Shown piece after piece: positions 10,746 to 25,639 of a stretch of DNA of 64,000 nt (the first letter of the stretch is position 1; each line of letters begins with the position of its first letter). The DNA is from Fomitopsis serialis (Eukaryota; Basidiomycota; Agaricomycetes; Polyporales; Fomitopsidaceae): positions 58,384-122,383 of the forward strand of contig NW_025955085.1 of NCBI RefSeq assembly GCF_022376445.1. The letters run 5' to 3'. The notes under the pieces are model-generated. The model made no database searches. It had not been told where the DNA came from and was given only the letters and a program-made list of their open reading frames with translations. Both the position numbers and the translations under genes were made by a program.

Positions 10746-11089
10746 AACCTGCGCGAGATCTTCCACACACAGCGACCTGTCCAGGACCAGCCCCTCGCAA
10801 CGACATACACGACACGATCCCGTGAGCAATCAGGTTGATGCGAACCAATAATTATGCAGAATGTGTCTGGTCAGCCTTGCTCTACAACACCACTGACATT
10901 CCAGTGAATCCCATGCCTTGCCAGTCGCGAGCCATGTAGAAAGAGTTCAACTATTCGGACTCTGCGAGAGTCATGGTAGCTCTACACTACTACTGTAAAT
11001 GGTAGAGAGACAGGTCAATAATTCAGATTTCAGATCATATATCATCTGTTGTGTCTGCTCGCGCAAAATTGACAGGAGACGATGAACGA

Positions 11090-11193
11090 CAGTGGTGCAG
11101 AAGAGCGGTGCGCGCCGCCTTCTTGAAGGTTGGAGCGCTTAGTCATCGTCTGTCGCGCGCGTTTGCAAGTGACTATCGTTCTGAAATTAGCTG
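11090..11193 (+). repeat. Inverted repeat, right arm
   Basis: Partner of 10651-10745. Its right end abuts the F-box relic that begins near 11264. The arms could be the ends of a small non-autonomous element or two independent insertions of a short repeat in opposite orientation. No target-site duplication is obvious by eye, and no transposase lies between the arms. Confidence 0.8.
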
Positions 11194-11263
11194 TGACCCG
11201 CGCACCCTGTGGCTGATGAGTCCTGTACATATAAAACCATCCTCCGTACTCGCCTCTCTCGAC

Positions 11264-11515
11264 GACTCACCGATATGGGCGGTGACATGATCGCGGAGTA
11301 CGGCAGGCTTCTTGACTGCCCCTTCGTCGACCGCTGAACAGGCTATCATGGACGAGATCCACAGCTCGACAGCGCTCTTCTACTTCTTCACGGCCTTGCT
11401 AAGCGACGTACAACGATTGTGGTGGTCTGACCGCAGAGGCCTAATGTCCTGCTCGCGGAGCCTACCCCAGACCCAGGCACTACCATTGATCGCTGAGAAA
11501 GTCCGTGAAGCACAT
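11264..11515 (+). pseudogene. F-box protein relic (internal fragment)
   Basis: A fragment of the same paralogue group as the intact F-box gene at 4793-6373. It reads LTDMGGDMIAEYGRLLDCPF (parent: FTDMGGDVIAEYGRLLNHPF), then after a loss of roughly 20 codons IMDEIHSSTALFYFFTALL, and in a third frame NDCGGLTAEA before a stop. The F-box itself and both ends are missing. The nucleotide match is close enough to suggest a fairly recent partial copy. Confidence 0.75.
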
Positions 11516-11999
11516 CCTGATGGTGCCATTATCAATGTTGCAGAGGACCACAATTTCGTATGGAAACATTCAACTCAGTGCGTTCCGGAGTCGCAACGGG
11601 GCAGCGTGAGGATAAATCAGCACACACCTTTGAACAACCATAATCGGCGCTCGACGGTTCAAACGTTCAAGCTCATGATGAAGTGACTGGCGAACTGCAT
11701 GGTACTCGTGGTCTGCATTGTCCCGCTGCGGGTTGTCGCTCTCAACGCCTATAGGTAAACGATGTACACCCGCTAGCTGAAAGCGACGGTGCACGTAAAC
11801 AAACTGAAAACCCCCTCTCCATTGACTGCACGCACCGGCCTAGGAATTCAAGCCGCCCCGATCATGATCGAGTTGGAACGCAGGCAGCTGATCGCTCGCA
11901 TGGGTTCAATCGTCAACTCAGACATCAGATACAAACAGAAACTCATTCCTTTTCGTATCGACGTCACAAGAAAACATAAATACACCACTACCCCGACAC
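11516..11999. other. Intergenic between F-box relic and SEC23 3' end
   Basis: Open frames are short and show no motif. The right part is presumably the SEC23 3' UTR. Confidence 0.4.
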
Positions 12000-14706
<2,707 letters not shown>

Positions 14707-15121
14707 CGTGGTTGGGAATATTAGGTCGACTCGTCAACTATATGCTTTGTGCCGTGTTCTTGCCGTCGACGTGTCCTGTATGTTATTGTTTGTCTTCCGC
14801 GACGCCGGCAGAAGGAGCGTCTTTGCAGGCGTAGAGATCTTTGGTCATTCAGGTGAGTCTTCGCTTTACACGCGACATCGGTTCGACGTACCTACGAAGA
14901 CTGAGGAGGTGGAGGTCGGTGGACTGGCGGTGCAGGCCGTGCGATGGGTCTGACGCCGAGTGCCCAATATGGAAGGCGGCCAAACACACGCTCGGTCACG
15001 GTGGGGACTCGGACAAGCGGGAGACCTGGTCCCAACCTGGTCCTCAACACCGCTCACGACGTCTGCAACTCAAGTATCCTTGATTAGCACTTTTGCCTAG
15101 GACTTGATATTGTGTTCTGCA
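14707..15121. other. Divergent promoter region of SEC23 and the hydrolase gene
   Basis: SEC23 leaves this gap to the left and the alpha/beta hydrolase to the right, so the 415 bp must hold both promoters. No clear TATA box is seen near either start. Confidence 0.45.
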
Positions 15122-16191
15122 ATGTTTCATGCGGGTATACGACACAGAGTTCGCTCTTTTGCGCTCAGTCTGAGCTTTCTCGGTGCGGCAACTGTCCGAC
15201 ACTCGTCGACTGCATACCTTCTCCGGACACCGCCCTCCTCTGCTCCCCGCGAAGTTCCTACCCCCTTAGTCTTTGTGTCCTCGAGCTCCTGGGACCCTCA
15301 CTCGAAAACTGGGTGAGCCGCCTTGCTGCTGCATAGCTCAGCCACGCCTCACGACGCTCAAACACGACTGCAGGTTCGGCTCGCTGGCAACCATGCTCAC
15401 AGCGCGCGGGTTCACCTGTCTGGAGATTGACTTAGCTCCGCCGGAGAGAGCTGATACATCGGATGCACTTATGCGGCACTTCGAGGCAGGTCAGTGCTCG
15501 GCGTACATTGTTTGAATGTCATCTTTCCGGTTACCTGGTGGGTCGGCGCAACATACTTGGTCCCTGGAGAGTCTCTTGTCGTCGATCAACTATGCTCTGT
15601 GTACAGGATGTTATAGAACCTTCGACCGATGCAAGCGCATCGCGGTCCGACCTCAATTGTCGCAGGGAGCGCTACAGATGGTCGACGTCGCCCCATGTCA
15701 CAGCGTCGTCGGCGCTGCACTGCTTGGCAGTGGGCAGGGTCGAGCTGTGTGGCCTTCCGATCTGAGCCGACTGCAGATGCTATACTCATCCTCTTGCAGA
15801 GCTGTCCTCGCACATCCGTCTCACGATGATCCCGTTCGCACCCATCATCTTCGCCAGGGGTTCGGGTGCATTAATCGCACAAACATACATCTCTTCTCAC
15901 CCAGCCTCCGGCCTGCTACTCATCTCGCCGCCGGTCTCCAACGCCACACTCAAGTCATCGTCAGAGGCAGACGGCAACGCGCCCTTGCCGACCGCCCTCC
16001 CGGAATTCAATTTCGAGCCTAGGTTCCCGTGCGCCATCCTGTGCACACAGCAAGAAACTAAGGCGCTCGCCGAGAACAGGCTATGGAAAGACGAGAACGT
16101 CAGCAAGCTGATCGCAAGGAACGAGCAAACCCTGGATGGTCAAGAAGGTTTCGTCAAGATTGAGCAGTGGCTGGATGAGGTTGGCGTGTGA
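15122..16191 (+). CDS. Alpha/beta-hydrolase-like protein, probably mitochondrial
   Basis: The start ATG at 15122 gives MFHAGIRHRVRSFALSLSFL, an Arg/Ser-rich, acid-poor N-terminus that looks like a mitochondrial targeting sequence. Then follow TPLVFVSSSSWDPHSKTG, an intron, and FGSLATMLTARGFTCLEIDL, a beta-strand/turn typical of alpha/beta hydrolases. An unusually long intron (about 15488-15799, 310 nt) precedes ELSSHIRLTMIPFAPIIFARG and SGALIAQTYISSHPASGLLL. The expected nucleophile elbow GxSxG reads ARGSGA here, so the first Gly is replaced. The C-terminus is GFVKIEQWLDEVGV, with the stop at 16189-16191. The fold is inferred from the elbow-like region and order of strands; the substrate is unknown, and catalytic activity is uncertain because of the non-standard elbow. 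Confidence 0.7.
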
Positions 16192-17985
16192 TGTTACGGC
16201 GAGGATGGACGATGCATTGCGATGCCCGAAGCTTCGTGTGTGCATGTGATATATGAACTCTACCCACATAAGCTCCGTGTTCAATCAGCATCTAACGAAG
16301 ATGACCTCTGCATACTAGATCCGCGTGTGACAGAATGCCTGCTGAGACTGGCAGATAGATGCGAACATATTCACCCTCGATCTGCCCTCACTACGAGTGC
16401 TACACTACGAGTGCTACACGGTCACGGATTCGAGCATCGCTCAACTCCCTGTTAATACTACACCCATACTAAAGGCATTCCTAACGACATCTATCTGGCG
16501 GTAAGTAGCCGAACTTTACAACAGACATGCAGATTGACACTTGACTGACTGTAGCTTCAAGCAGGATCCCGACAGTACGTGCCGTTCCATGGAATAGGCT
16601 GCCGTTGCTCCTCGTTATGATGGAGGGCGTTCTAGGGTGTTCAACATCCTCTTACTTTCGCACCACTCAACATGGCCTAGACCCCTCGACGTCGACCGAA
16701 CAACAGATCTTGGGGTCTCTGTCACGTTTGCCGAATTTGAAGAGGGAGCTGGCGACTCCGGGACCCCGCACAGGAAATACGAAATGTCGGCAGTGTTGTC
16801 CTCGGCCGGGCAGTTGCGATTCCTAATGCCACGAAACACCGCAGAATCAACGTTCACTGCATCCTCAAGACGTCGCGAGATTCGGTGACAGGAGCGGTGG
16901 CCGACCTCATAGACTCCGATTCAGTGCCATTGCGACTTCTGAGCGACTCAGCATCTCCATAGCATTCGTGATATCAGTATCAAGGTACTTACGTTGTGTC
17001 AGAGAAAATGACCGCCTGAGTCCTTGCGTCGCCGAGAACACGTACTAGTCAAAAACACGCAGCTAGTGAGCAGTCCAATGACTATGACGAGCTGTGCATG
17101 ATCATTCTTTGGGCCCAAACGTTCACTGGGCCATTCGAATGAGGTGACAAAGTGGCCTTCATCATTTTGGCGTACGTCGAGAGTGCTGTCGCACAGGTGA
17201 GCCACGTCCTCGATTACCAAATCGACCAGCCATGCGAGACTGAGAGTACAGCATTCGCTTGACAGATCCTTGATGGTGGATGTGGCGTCAAGTGAGGCGA
17301 ACGGCCGCCAACCATCTGGAGTACTGGTAAGCACCGTGTGTTCTCACGTAAAGGGCGGAGTATGAGTCCATGTGTGGTTGTGTCCTCATACAGAAGGTGC
17401 CATTCGCCACAGTGAGTTATCACCGCCATAACGCCTGCATGCAAGCGGTGCAGAGCGCATGAATGGATGTAGAGCGATACACCTCTTAACTTTCAGCGAT
17501 CTGTGGGAGGCCTCTGTTGAGTGAAGAACCGTCAGCTTCCTGAACATCACCAGTGCCGCGTACTCACGGACGAAGAGACACGATGACAGTACGCCCTTCA
17601 GAACACCTGTATTTCCGGATTGGACCAAAATCCGGATACCCATCTGAAGCTGTGCCGCCGTCTACGCCGAAGGTCAGAGTTTCTCGTTCATCACGATGGT
17701 CCACAGGGAATCGGGAGTCTGGCTGCTATTCCAGTCGCCAGCCGCCAGTCTTCGTGGTCCCTGTGGTCCATCGGTGTTGCAGGTCATGATCCGTTCCACC
17801 GGCTCCTAGTATATGTGCGCGCGGGAACGAAGCTCAGTCATCGTCTTGATGACCAGTGACAGTCTTACTGTCGACGCCCGTTCACCTTCTGTACTGCAGT
17901 GAGTGACAGTCGTGCGATGCGTATGTTGATGTACTGAATTGCGATAACGCCCACTCCGCAGAGCAGCCAATATATTCACTGATTC
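16192..17985. other. 1.8-kb stretch with no supported gene
   Basis: Several open frames of 70-110 codons occur on both strands (for example a Met-start frame at 16637-16888 plus, and frames at 16999-17643 minus). None shows a recognisable domain or a consistent exon chain. A 14-bp tandem pair, CTACGAGTGCTACA, lies near 16390-16418. Confidence 0.4.
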
Positions 17986-19026
17986 ATGTCAAGTAATGTC
18001 ATCTCCAAGCTATATCCAGTTGGCGCGTCGGATCCAAGACTCGTTTATGAGCCTGCGGACGCTTGGGGTTCGTTCTGTAGTAACGGTGACTTGGGCACGC
18101 GAACAGCGGGGTCTAGCGTCACGTTCACATTCAACGGTGAGCTGTCATATTTGGATTGCAGACATTCCACGGCTTCGGATACTGACTCTCACGTTTAGGT
18201 ACCTTTGTCGAAGTCTACGGTTCGTCAGGCTCAGCGAAGACTAGCGCGTCATTCGTTTTGGACGGTCAACAGGCTGTCGACTACACTAGCTCCGGAGCCA
18301 GCTCGCAGGCTCTACCACTCTACCATTCGTCCACCCTCATTTACAGCCAACATACGCTCAAAGTAACGGTACAGGGTGACGACCCATCGCTTTGCCTTCA
18401 ACAGTTGCAGTATACCGGCACACTAGACCCAGCAGCTCCTTCGACCTCCTCGGCTCCGGAACCAACGAACACTCAATCACTCGACAGTTCTCCCACTACG
18501 GCTACCTCAGTCTCCAACCACCTCCCAGCGGGGACGATATGTGGGATCGTGATAGGCAGCATCGTCGTCTTGCTCCTTGTCATCTTCACCATCTTGTACG
18601 CCCGTGGCTGGCTACCCCGTTGTTGTGGGCGAGGCAGGTGTCCCTCCAAGGAGAACGAGTGGACATCGTCTTGATGGTCAGTTCTCCCTTGGCAACTCAA
18701 GTCATCGCTGACTGACGAGCATTCACAGATATGCCCAAGTCGCCTCCTCCCCCGGTGGGCATGGATGCATTCCGGAAACTGCTGCTGCAGCGCGCCCAGA
18801 AGGCGACCATGACACGTCTCGCCTCCGGCCCGAACTCGAAGAAGAGTTCGTCAAACGGGACTCGGTCAACCGCCATCTTCTCCTCCGTCGTCATACTCAC
18901 GCCCCTGTGTCATCCTCCGGAGGAAGTCGTGGTCGCTCAGAAAGACTGCAGAGACCGGAGCGACCACAGACAACTTGGCCGTCTACACCGACTTTGCATG
19001 TCGCCAACCAAGTCCAGAGTCCGTAA
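17986..19026 (+). CDS. Single-pass membrane protein with extracellular beta-rich domain
   Basis: The first exon reads WGSFCSNGDLGTRTAGSSVT and FTFN. After an intron (about 18136-18198) comes GTFVEVYGSSGSAKTSASFV, a pattern of an N-terminal all-beta domain common in agaricomycete surface proteins. A Ser/Thr/Pro linker follows (PAAPSTSSAPEPTNTQSLDS), likely O-glycosylated, then one hydrophobic helix (CGIVIGSIVVLLLVIFTIL) and a basic stop-transfer segment RGWLPRCCGRGR. A cytoplasmic tail probably continues after an intron near 18675-18728 and ends at 19024-19026; otherwise the protein stops at 18672. No signal peptide is visible at the chosen start, so an upstream exon may be missing. Role unknown: a cell-surface sensor or wall-associated protein by architecture only. 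Confidence 0.6.
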
Positions 19027-20218
19027 CCACAATCTTTGACTCAGACATGGTTTCATCTTGATTTATCTTCGCGCGGACAATAGTATCACTCGGACTCCGG
19101 GAGAGGGTTTGTATACATTAGAAGCACTGTAATTCTTGAATCCCAACATATTTTACTGAGATAGTACGGCTAACCCTACGAGTCTACGAATGAGATGGCC
19201 AACGGCAATAGCCGATTGCTCATCGCGCGCAGATCCGAATCGAGCCAGCGTTCCAGTTCGCACTTGGTGCGAACTTCGCCACTCGTACTTCGTTCCATCA
19301 TCCACTCATGGGTCACCGGTCATCATTGGGTGGCTTTGAATCTCGTGGGTCTACTCCGTAAAGACGCTGTGTGGAATGAAGTAAGGCCCGGAATGATGTT
19401 GTGGATGCGAGCTATTCAAGTTCTCGTCAATTCGCGATGGTACTCCAAGGAAACCGTCAAGTTGGTGTAAGATCTCTTCCGTGAGAACATATAATGGTTG
19501 ATCCTGCGCTATAGGTGACATCGGGATAACGGACACAGGGATGTCCTTACGCTCCATGTTCTGTCAGTATTTTATCAAGTGACGAAGGTTCTTGACCTTG
19601 GTCGCAGTCATTCGCCACCGTACACTCCTCAAGGGGACATGCCATAGATAGTCTTGATGTACAGCTGGCGCTCCGGGAAACGCTTAGAGATTGAGAGACG
19701 TCGTGAGAATGAATCAGCGCCGTCCAACATTGTGACGGTCAACAGTCAGTGTGAGACATGGGCTATAGGTGAGTGTTCGGCTTCGACTCTGATCCCTTTA
19801 CGTTGCTATCTTCTTAGAACACCTACTTCTGCCGCAAAAGCGGTCGGGTATACCAGACGACGGAAGTGGCAGGCAAATGCATGTGCTGAAGACGCAGCTC
19901 TGTATGTTTGGCACCTTGAACCGCCCGCGCGTGGTACAGCCAGCATAAACGTAGAAAATATGACTATGATGACAGAGGACAGATGCACACACAGCCACAA
20001 ATGTTCGACGTCTTTCGTTACTCATAGGGGGAGCGTACTCAGGCAGCATCATGATGCGATCCCGTCGAGGTCGGCTCACGTCGTACCAGGTCAGAGGATT
20101 GTGAGATACATGATGCTCTACTTAAACCGGATGATGCTGGATGCTCAACTTGGGAAACTCTCCCAACGCTGCTCGTGTCTGTTGATTGTTTTCCCTTGGC
20201 TGCAGCGGAGCTGCCACC
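19027..20218. other. 1.2-kb stretch with no supported gene
   Basis: An ATG-initiated 91-codon frame at 19195-19470 (plus) and a 236-codon frame at 19654-20364 (plus) are present. The longer one overlaps the start of the DUF6533 gene in another frame and shows no motif. I treat both as unproven. Confidence 0.4.
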
Positions 20219-22002
20219 ATGTCGCAGGCCGACTTCACTTCAGCCGACGCTGCGCAGGTCGCGGCCATATTTCAAGATATGTGGGTCTCCAAATCTTTAT
20301 AGATACGATTTGTACTCATCCAGATCCGCATCTCACAGGCTGCTGGCTAACTTCTGCGGCGTAGCCGCTACCAGTGAGCGAAACAATTAAACGTCGACGT
20401 GTATCGCTCATGTTCTTCCTCACAGCACTCCTTTTCTACGATTACGTGCTCATGTTTTCTCGCGAAGTACGTTGTATTTGGCACCGTCGGTTCTCTGGAG
20501 CTACAATTCTTTTCCTCTTGAATCGATACTTGACTCTGGTATATCGCGTCCTCATGACGGTCGAGACATTCCCGTTGGGGAGGAACCCGGCCACTGGTCA
20601 AGCGGTAGGGAATCTCTTAGCAAATGATCTCCGGTAGCTTACACTGTTACTCATCACAGATGTATGGACACTTATTTAGAGAGTGCTTCCCGATTATTGA
20701 TGCTGTTTGCGCAGTTGCACAGGAGTCCTTCGCACCACCCAGGTCTTGTCAATGGTGACATCTTTGGTCACAGCAGGTATGTAATGTCTATCAACATATC
20801 GCATGATCTGAATGGTCAACAGTCTTTACATCATTGCGCATGTACGCCATCTGGTGTAAGGATTGCAGGATATTCGCTGGGGTATTGTTTCTCGGATTGG
20901 TCCCCATCGGCGTTAACATGGTGCGGCTGTTTGCCACGTTTCAATGCCGACACAACTCATTGACGTCACGGCAGTTCTACTACACGAAGGTAGCTTTCGT
21001 CGTAGCCCCTCCTCCTCTTGTTGGCTGTGCCGATTTGGTCAATATGACTTCTAGTGCTAGTGAAACGTACGTCCTTCATCTGTCATGGACGTCTCCCTGG
21101 CTTAACGAATGGCAGACGTAAGCAACTCAAGCGCACGGTGCTGCTCAGAGGCGTACCTTCTGATGTTTACTATGCACAGTCGGCATATTCAACTGTTCAT
21201 TCGCCATCTCTGCGGACGCCATTGTTCTGATTCTCACTTGCGTGAAGACGCTCGAGATCAAGCGCTCCTTCGCCGCTATTGGGACAAGAGCGAAGGACAG
21301 TTTGGAGACGCTGGTGCAATCTCGCGAACTGTCTTATGTATCTCTGATACAACGAGACGGTATGTCAACCTTGCGTCGTGAAGCTCTTTGTCCTTTTCAC
21401 TGACCGTATGCAGGAACAATTTACTTCCTGTGAATATTGTCTGTGCTTGTCGTCGACTGTGCACTGATGCTGTACCAGTGCTCTGTTGATTCTCAATGTA
21501 GTGGATTTGGTCGCGATAAAGAATCAGGTTATTTCACTTCCAACTACCCTCCCATTGATTACATATCTGACACCTTCGAAGACTTTTGGGTCTTTACCTG
21601 CCCTCACAGAGGTGTAAGTACATCCACCACGCGATGCACGATGACGTGGCTCAATGGACGCGTTGACGACCTAGATTAACATCGATCCTCATCTCCCGCT
21701 TCCTCCTCGACCTGCGCAGCGTATACCTGTCAAGTCGTGGGATGGATAGTAACAAGGAAGGCTCGTCAACCGATTCGCACTTGTCGTCTATCCTTTTCGC
21801 GAGACATAGCGTCGCTGGAAATCTCGGAGCTCCCCTCGAGGCTATGGTGTACAATCCCGAGGAAAGCTACGAGCAAGTCGCTGCCGAGGAAATTGCATAT
21901 GTCGCGGCGGACCCGTTGGCCATGGGGCTGCATTCATCTCCCGGGGACGATCACGACTACCATGATGATTGTGATACGGACTTACGTCCGCTGAAAGAGT
22001 AA
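20219..22002 (+). CDS. DUF6533-type multi-pass membrane protein
   Basis: A seven-helix-like integral membrane family of mushroom-forming fungi with unknown function. The start at 20219 gives MSQADFTSADAAQVAAIFQD. After short introns comes the family's N-terminal signature: LLFYDYVLMFSREVRCIWHR, then ATILFLLNRYLTL. Later helices include SLRMYAIWCKDCRIFAGVLF, AISADAIVLILTCVKTLEIK, the charged loop FAAIGTRAKDSLETLVQSRE, and, after splicing near 21425-21478, GTIYFL joined to ALLILNVVDLVAI. The hallmark C-terminal segment TSILISRFLLDLRSVYLSS is followed by an acidic cytoplasmic tail ending DTDLRPLKE at 22002. About eight exons; the small second exon is not exactly placed. All parts can be joined in frame, so the gene is probably intact. 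Confidence 0.8.
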
Positions 22003-22439
22003 GTTCAATCTCCTGCGAATGTCTCGGGATGTTCTATAACCAATCTGCGCATAGGTTGTACGATGTCCCTGTATGATGCCCAGAACGTACATACGCTTGC
22101 GACGGACATTCAGCATGCCGAGGAAGAGCCGGCGAGCAAATGTAGCAAGTCATTTCATCCATGGCGAGACTGTCCAATTACTGTGGATGGTCTTACCCTG
22201 ACACAAAGCTGAAGATTCGAAGCCGATCGCCTTGCAAAAGGCAACAATCTACGTTTGGTAGCGACGCGCTTGGCCACTCTTCGGTAGGGTCGGTCTGTAC
22301 GCATGACGAAGAATAGCAGATGAAGTGGAATTGCGCCAATGAATTCATCGCGAAGGTCAGTGTGGTCTCACGAAGGCATTGTACATCTTTGCAGTACTGG
22401 TGTTACATGTCCCACATTCGCCGCCGAGCAACTCGAGCG
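22003..22439. other. Gap between convergent genes, no supported gene
   Basis: The gap holds the expected 3' UTRs of the DUF6533 gene and esterase A. No other signal is recognisable. Confidence 0.4.
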
Positions 22440-24502
22440 CTACTCGCCGGGAAGGGCGACAGTCAAGCGCATGATATCGTCCCATCTAGTGTCATCCTTC
22501 CAGCCCGCACACCCATCCTTGAGAGCAAACACCCTCTTCATGTTCCTGGCTTCATTGCTGCTACCAGCTTCGATAGCGGCTCTTTGAGCGTTGACCGCAT
22601 CGAGCCATCCAAGGACGACGGGGATTTCAGATTGCTCTAGCAGCGCCTCGCGATAGGCCCAAATGACGCGGTCAAGCCCATGACTGACATAGCCTGGTCA
22701 GATCAGAACATTTCTTCAGTAAAGGTCGGGGATCAGTACAAAAACCAGCAGGCTCTTACCTCCAGAGCGCAGCACGCGCGCAGGCAGCCACCCAATTTCA
22801 TAGCGCAGTACCGGGTATCCCGCGTTGATGAGGTCCCTTGCGAGCAGCCTCGTCGGTAGGTGCGCCTGCCCGTCCGACAGCACCCTACCCATGAACTTAA
22901 ACAGCGCATCCGGGGTATCATCCGGGCGCTCATAGCACTGGAGCATTCGCGTCACGATGTCGCTCGGGTAGTACTTGCGAAGGTTCAGTTCGACGTCCGC
23001 GTAGCTGTGAACGCGGTGCGTCATCCCATACACGAACCACTCCTCCGTGAGGTCCCCGACGATGACACTCCGCACACCCTTCTCGCGAAGCCCGCGCGCG
23101 AGGCCGCCGGAGCGTTGCCAGGTCATCGGGTCGGGATCGCTCCTGAGCCAGACACCGTCGGTCGTGGCCCGGAAAGTGTCGAACTCGGGGCCTACCTGAC
23201 CGTTCTCGATGACACTAGTGATCTTGCTTGTGGGCAGCGCCTCGGTGTCCCTCAGCTGGAGAATGATGGAGGATGTGTACGGCTTTAGGCCGACCGCGGC
23301 GCAGAATGCCTCGAATTGCGGACGTAGCTCGGTGCGTGACTTAGGGCTGTTCCTGAGCTCGGTTGATCATGAATTGGTGTATAATGCGCGCCAAAGCCGA
23401 TATGAATACTCACATCATCCCATTTGATTGTATGATGACGGATTGAAAAGGCGCTTGTTCGCCTTCAGGAAGACGGGAAGCGTGGTGCAAAATCTGGTGC
23501 ACCGAGTGCCCACCCGCGGACAGCCCCGTGAGCTGGATGTCCGTAGGATCACCTTGCAAGCGCAACTCAGCTTCTTCACATCACGCAAAACAGTTGACAA
23601 ACTGCACATACCTCCGAACTTGTCAATGTTGTCTCGAACCCACAGGAGCCCGAGCCATTGATCCTTGAATCCGTAATTGCCCTCCACCTTTGGCCATTCA
23701 CCACAAGCGAGGAAGCCGAAGACTGAGACACGATAGCCTATGTTGACCCACACCTCCGATCGTGCGGCAGCGATATGCTGCGCCTGTGAGTTGATCTCGT
23801 GCGGAGAGCCGATCTGCAGGAAGCTAGCATCCGAGTTTCACCACTCCGAGTCAGCTCGCGCCAGATACAGTTAAATGATATACAGACCCGCCGTGGATGT
23901 ATATTCTGACGGGATACTTGCGGTCTGAGCCTGGCGAGAAATCAGGTGGACATACGATGTTGACGAACAAGCTGCACGACGATGTCAGTTCGAGATGATG
24001 CGTCGTGAAGCCATGCGTACGGGTTCTCGGTGGGCATGCCCAGGCCAACTATGTTCTCATATGGTGTCCCCGCAATAAGCTGGTCATTTCTAGGTTGGGC
24101 ACAATCTATGAAGCGGTGAAGGTCAATATGGATAAAAGATCACTGTATCACTTACAGCTGGCTTCATATATGTACTCCTTGTTTTCGTAGCGATAATTGT
24201 CCTGCAATGGCCGGGGATTTTCGAAGCGCACAGGAGGTAAGGCGTAGGGCACCTCTGTGGAAATGACATGCACTTAAGTAACGTACCAGAACGCGGTCGA
24301 CCGCTGGGAGAGTGGACTTACCCAGGAATGCCACAGCACCGGTGCTTGCACGACCACCGATGATTGGACCGTACTTCGTCTGAACTGTAATGCGCTCTGT
24401 GTTGGCCAAGAGTTCTTCCTGAAGGTGGCTCTGGGCAGTCTGGGCGTGGTATTTACGCCAACTACGGGCGGATACCGTAGGATTGAAATCAGGAGCAGCC
24501 AT
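22440..24502 (-). CDS. Type-B carboxylesterase/lipase, copy A (intact)
   Basis: Serine hydrolase of the COesterase family; fungal members cut carboxylic esters, but the natural substrate is unknown here. The start ATG at 24502 gives MAAPDFNPTVSARSWRKYHA, followed by ITVQTKYGPIIGG. Exons join in frame: FLEVPYALPPVRFENPRPLQ; CAQPRNDQLIAGTPYENIVG; LFVNIVCPPDF ... RIYIHGGS (oxyanion HGG); EVWVNIGYRVSVFGFLACG with EGNYGFKDQW; DPTDIQLTGLSAGGHSVHQI (nucleophile Ser in GxSxG); SVIVGDLTEEWFVYGM (probable acid Glu); and YVSHGLDRVIWAYR (catalytic His). The stop is at 22440-22442. No signal peptide is seen, unlike many secreted fungal relatives, so it may be intracellular. A TATATAA on the minus strand lies 137 bp upstream. 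Copies B and C follow in the same orientation. Confidence 0.9.
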
Positions 24503-24638
24503 GATCGGTTTCAATGAGCACGTCGTGCGGAGCGGATGAGCGCAAGGGCACGGTATCTTCAGGTAACGAGTCTGCGAGATGTCCGACAGTCACACTCGAG
24601 CAGTGTGATAGTATTGGCCTGGGTGTTCTAACGTCAAG

Positions 24639-24645
24639 TTATATA
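24639..24645 (-). promoter_or_regulatory. Putative TATA box of esterase A
   Basis: TATATAA on the minus strand, 137 bp upstream of the esterase A ATG. Esterase C has a similar element about 100 bp upstream of its start, which supports a shared promoter layout. Function is inferred. Confidence 0.4.
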
Positions 24646-25639
24646 GGTCGTGGTCGAATACATGCACGTGCGAATATCTACGCAGTAATTTGTCGTCTGA
24701 ACGAGGAGAAACTCGTGGCGCAAGGGTAACTGTATCAGATGACAGGTTGGTGAAGGATCATGTACGTACTATGGCAGGGTCCATAGGCGCATAGTGGTAG
24801 CACCAAGACCACAAGGCAGAAGGGATTACTCCCTAGGAGCGCGTAGTGCACTGAATTGTGTCGGTCCGACTAACAACCCTGAGCTCGCTGCTCTTGCAAA
24901 AATGGTTGACGAAGGTAGACGACGCAGCATTGCTGGAGTTCTTGTACCCGTGTACGCACCTTTCAGTACAGCTGCTTGTTGCAAACCCCTCGGAGACACC
25001 TTCAACGACATGGTCGAAAACAGTTATTGACAGCCCTGGACTCCATGCGCCTGGAAATACGCGGCAACCCTGGCTGTCAACAACACGTACAGCAGAAGCA
25101 GATGCTCAGCCTACTCTGTATTCGCGAGACACGTTGCTATGTCGAATAAGCAGGTCTCCTTCAAAATACAGAAGATTGTCTCACGAGTAGGGAACAGACG
25201 TACCATTGAGAACATTTGCTCCGTCTTGCTCGCTTTCGGCTTATGGATTTCAACCCAGCTGACCCGTCTTCTTCGGGGCCTGGCACATTTGGTACTCTGG
25301 TGCTCGGGACACGCTTGAGGCTTGATTACTGTGAATCACGATGTAGACAATGGGTAGTTCACGAACACATGTGTCGGTTGAATGGCAAGGCAGCGAGATG
25401 CACGCACACTCGTGTGTTCATATTGGTCGTCCTCTCGAACGGAGGTCCCAATTCTGAATCAATTCAGTGCAATCGACTTTCGCACGCCTGAAGTCACAAA
25501 CGCGCATGTCACACGCACGAGACTGTGACATGAACAATCCGCCTCATTCAAATTGATTCTGAATGGAACAGGTTCACTACGAATACAGGTATACTACATT
25601 CATGCACTTTACTGTCGCGACACAATTCGCAGACGACGC
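24646..25639. other. Intergenic between esterases A and B, no supported gene
   Basis: Frames of 60-110 codons occur (for example 24858-25190 plus) without recognisable motifs. There is no sign of a fourth esterase fragment. Confidence 0.4.

Noticed and set aside
19654..20364. 236-codon open frame on the plus strand
   Set aside because: It overlaps the well-supported DUF6533 start in another frame, has no domain and no splice logic, and its composition is unremarkable. Treated as chance.
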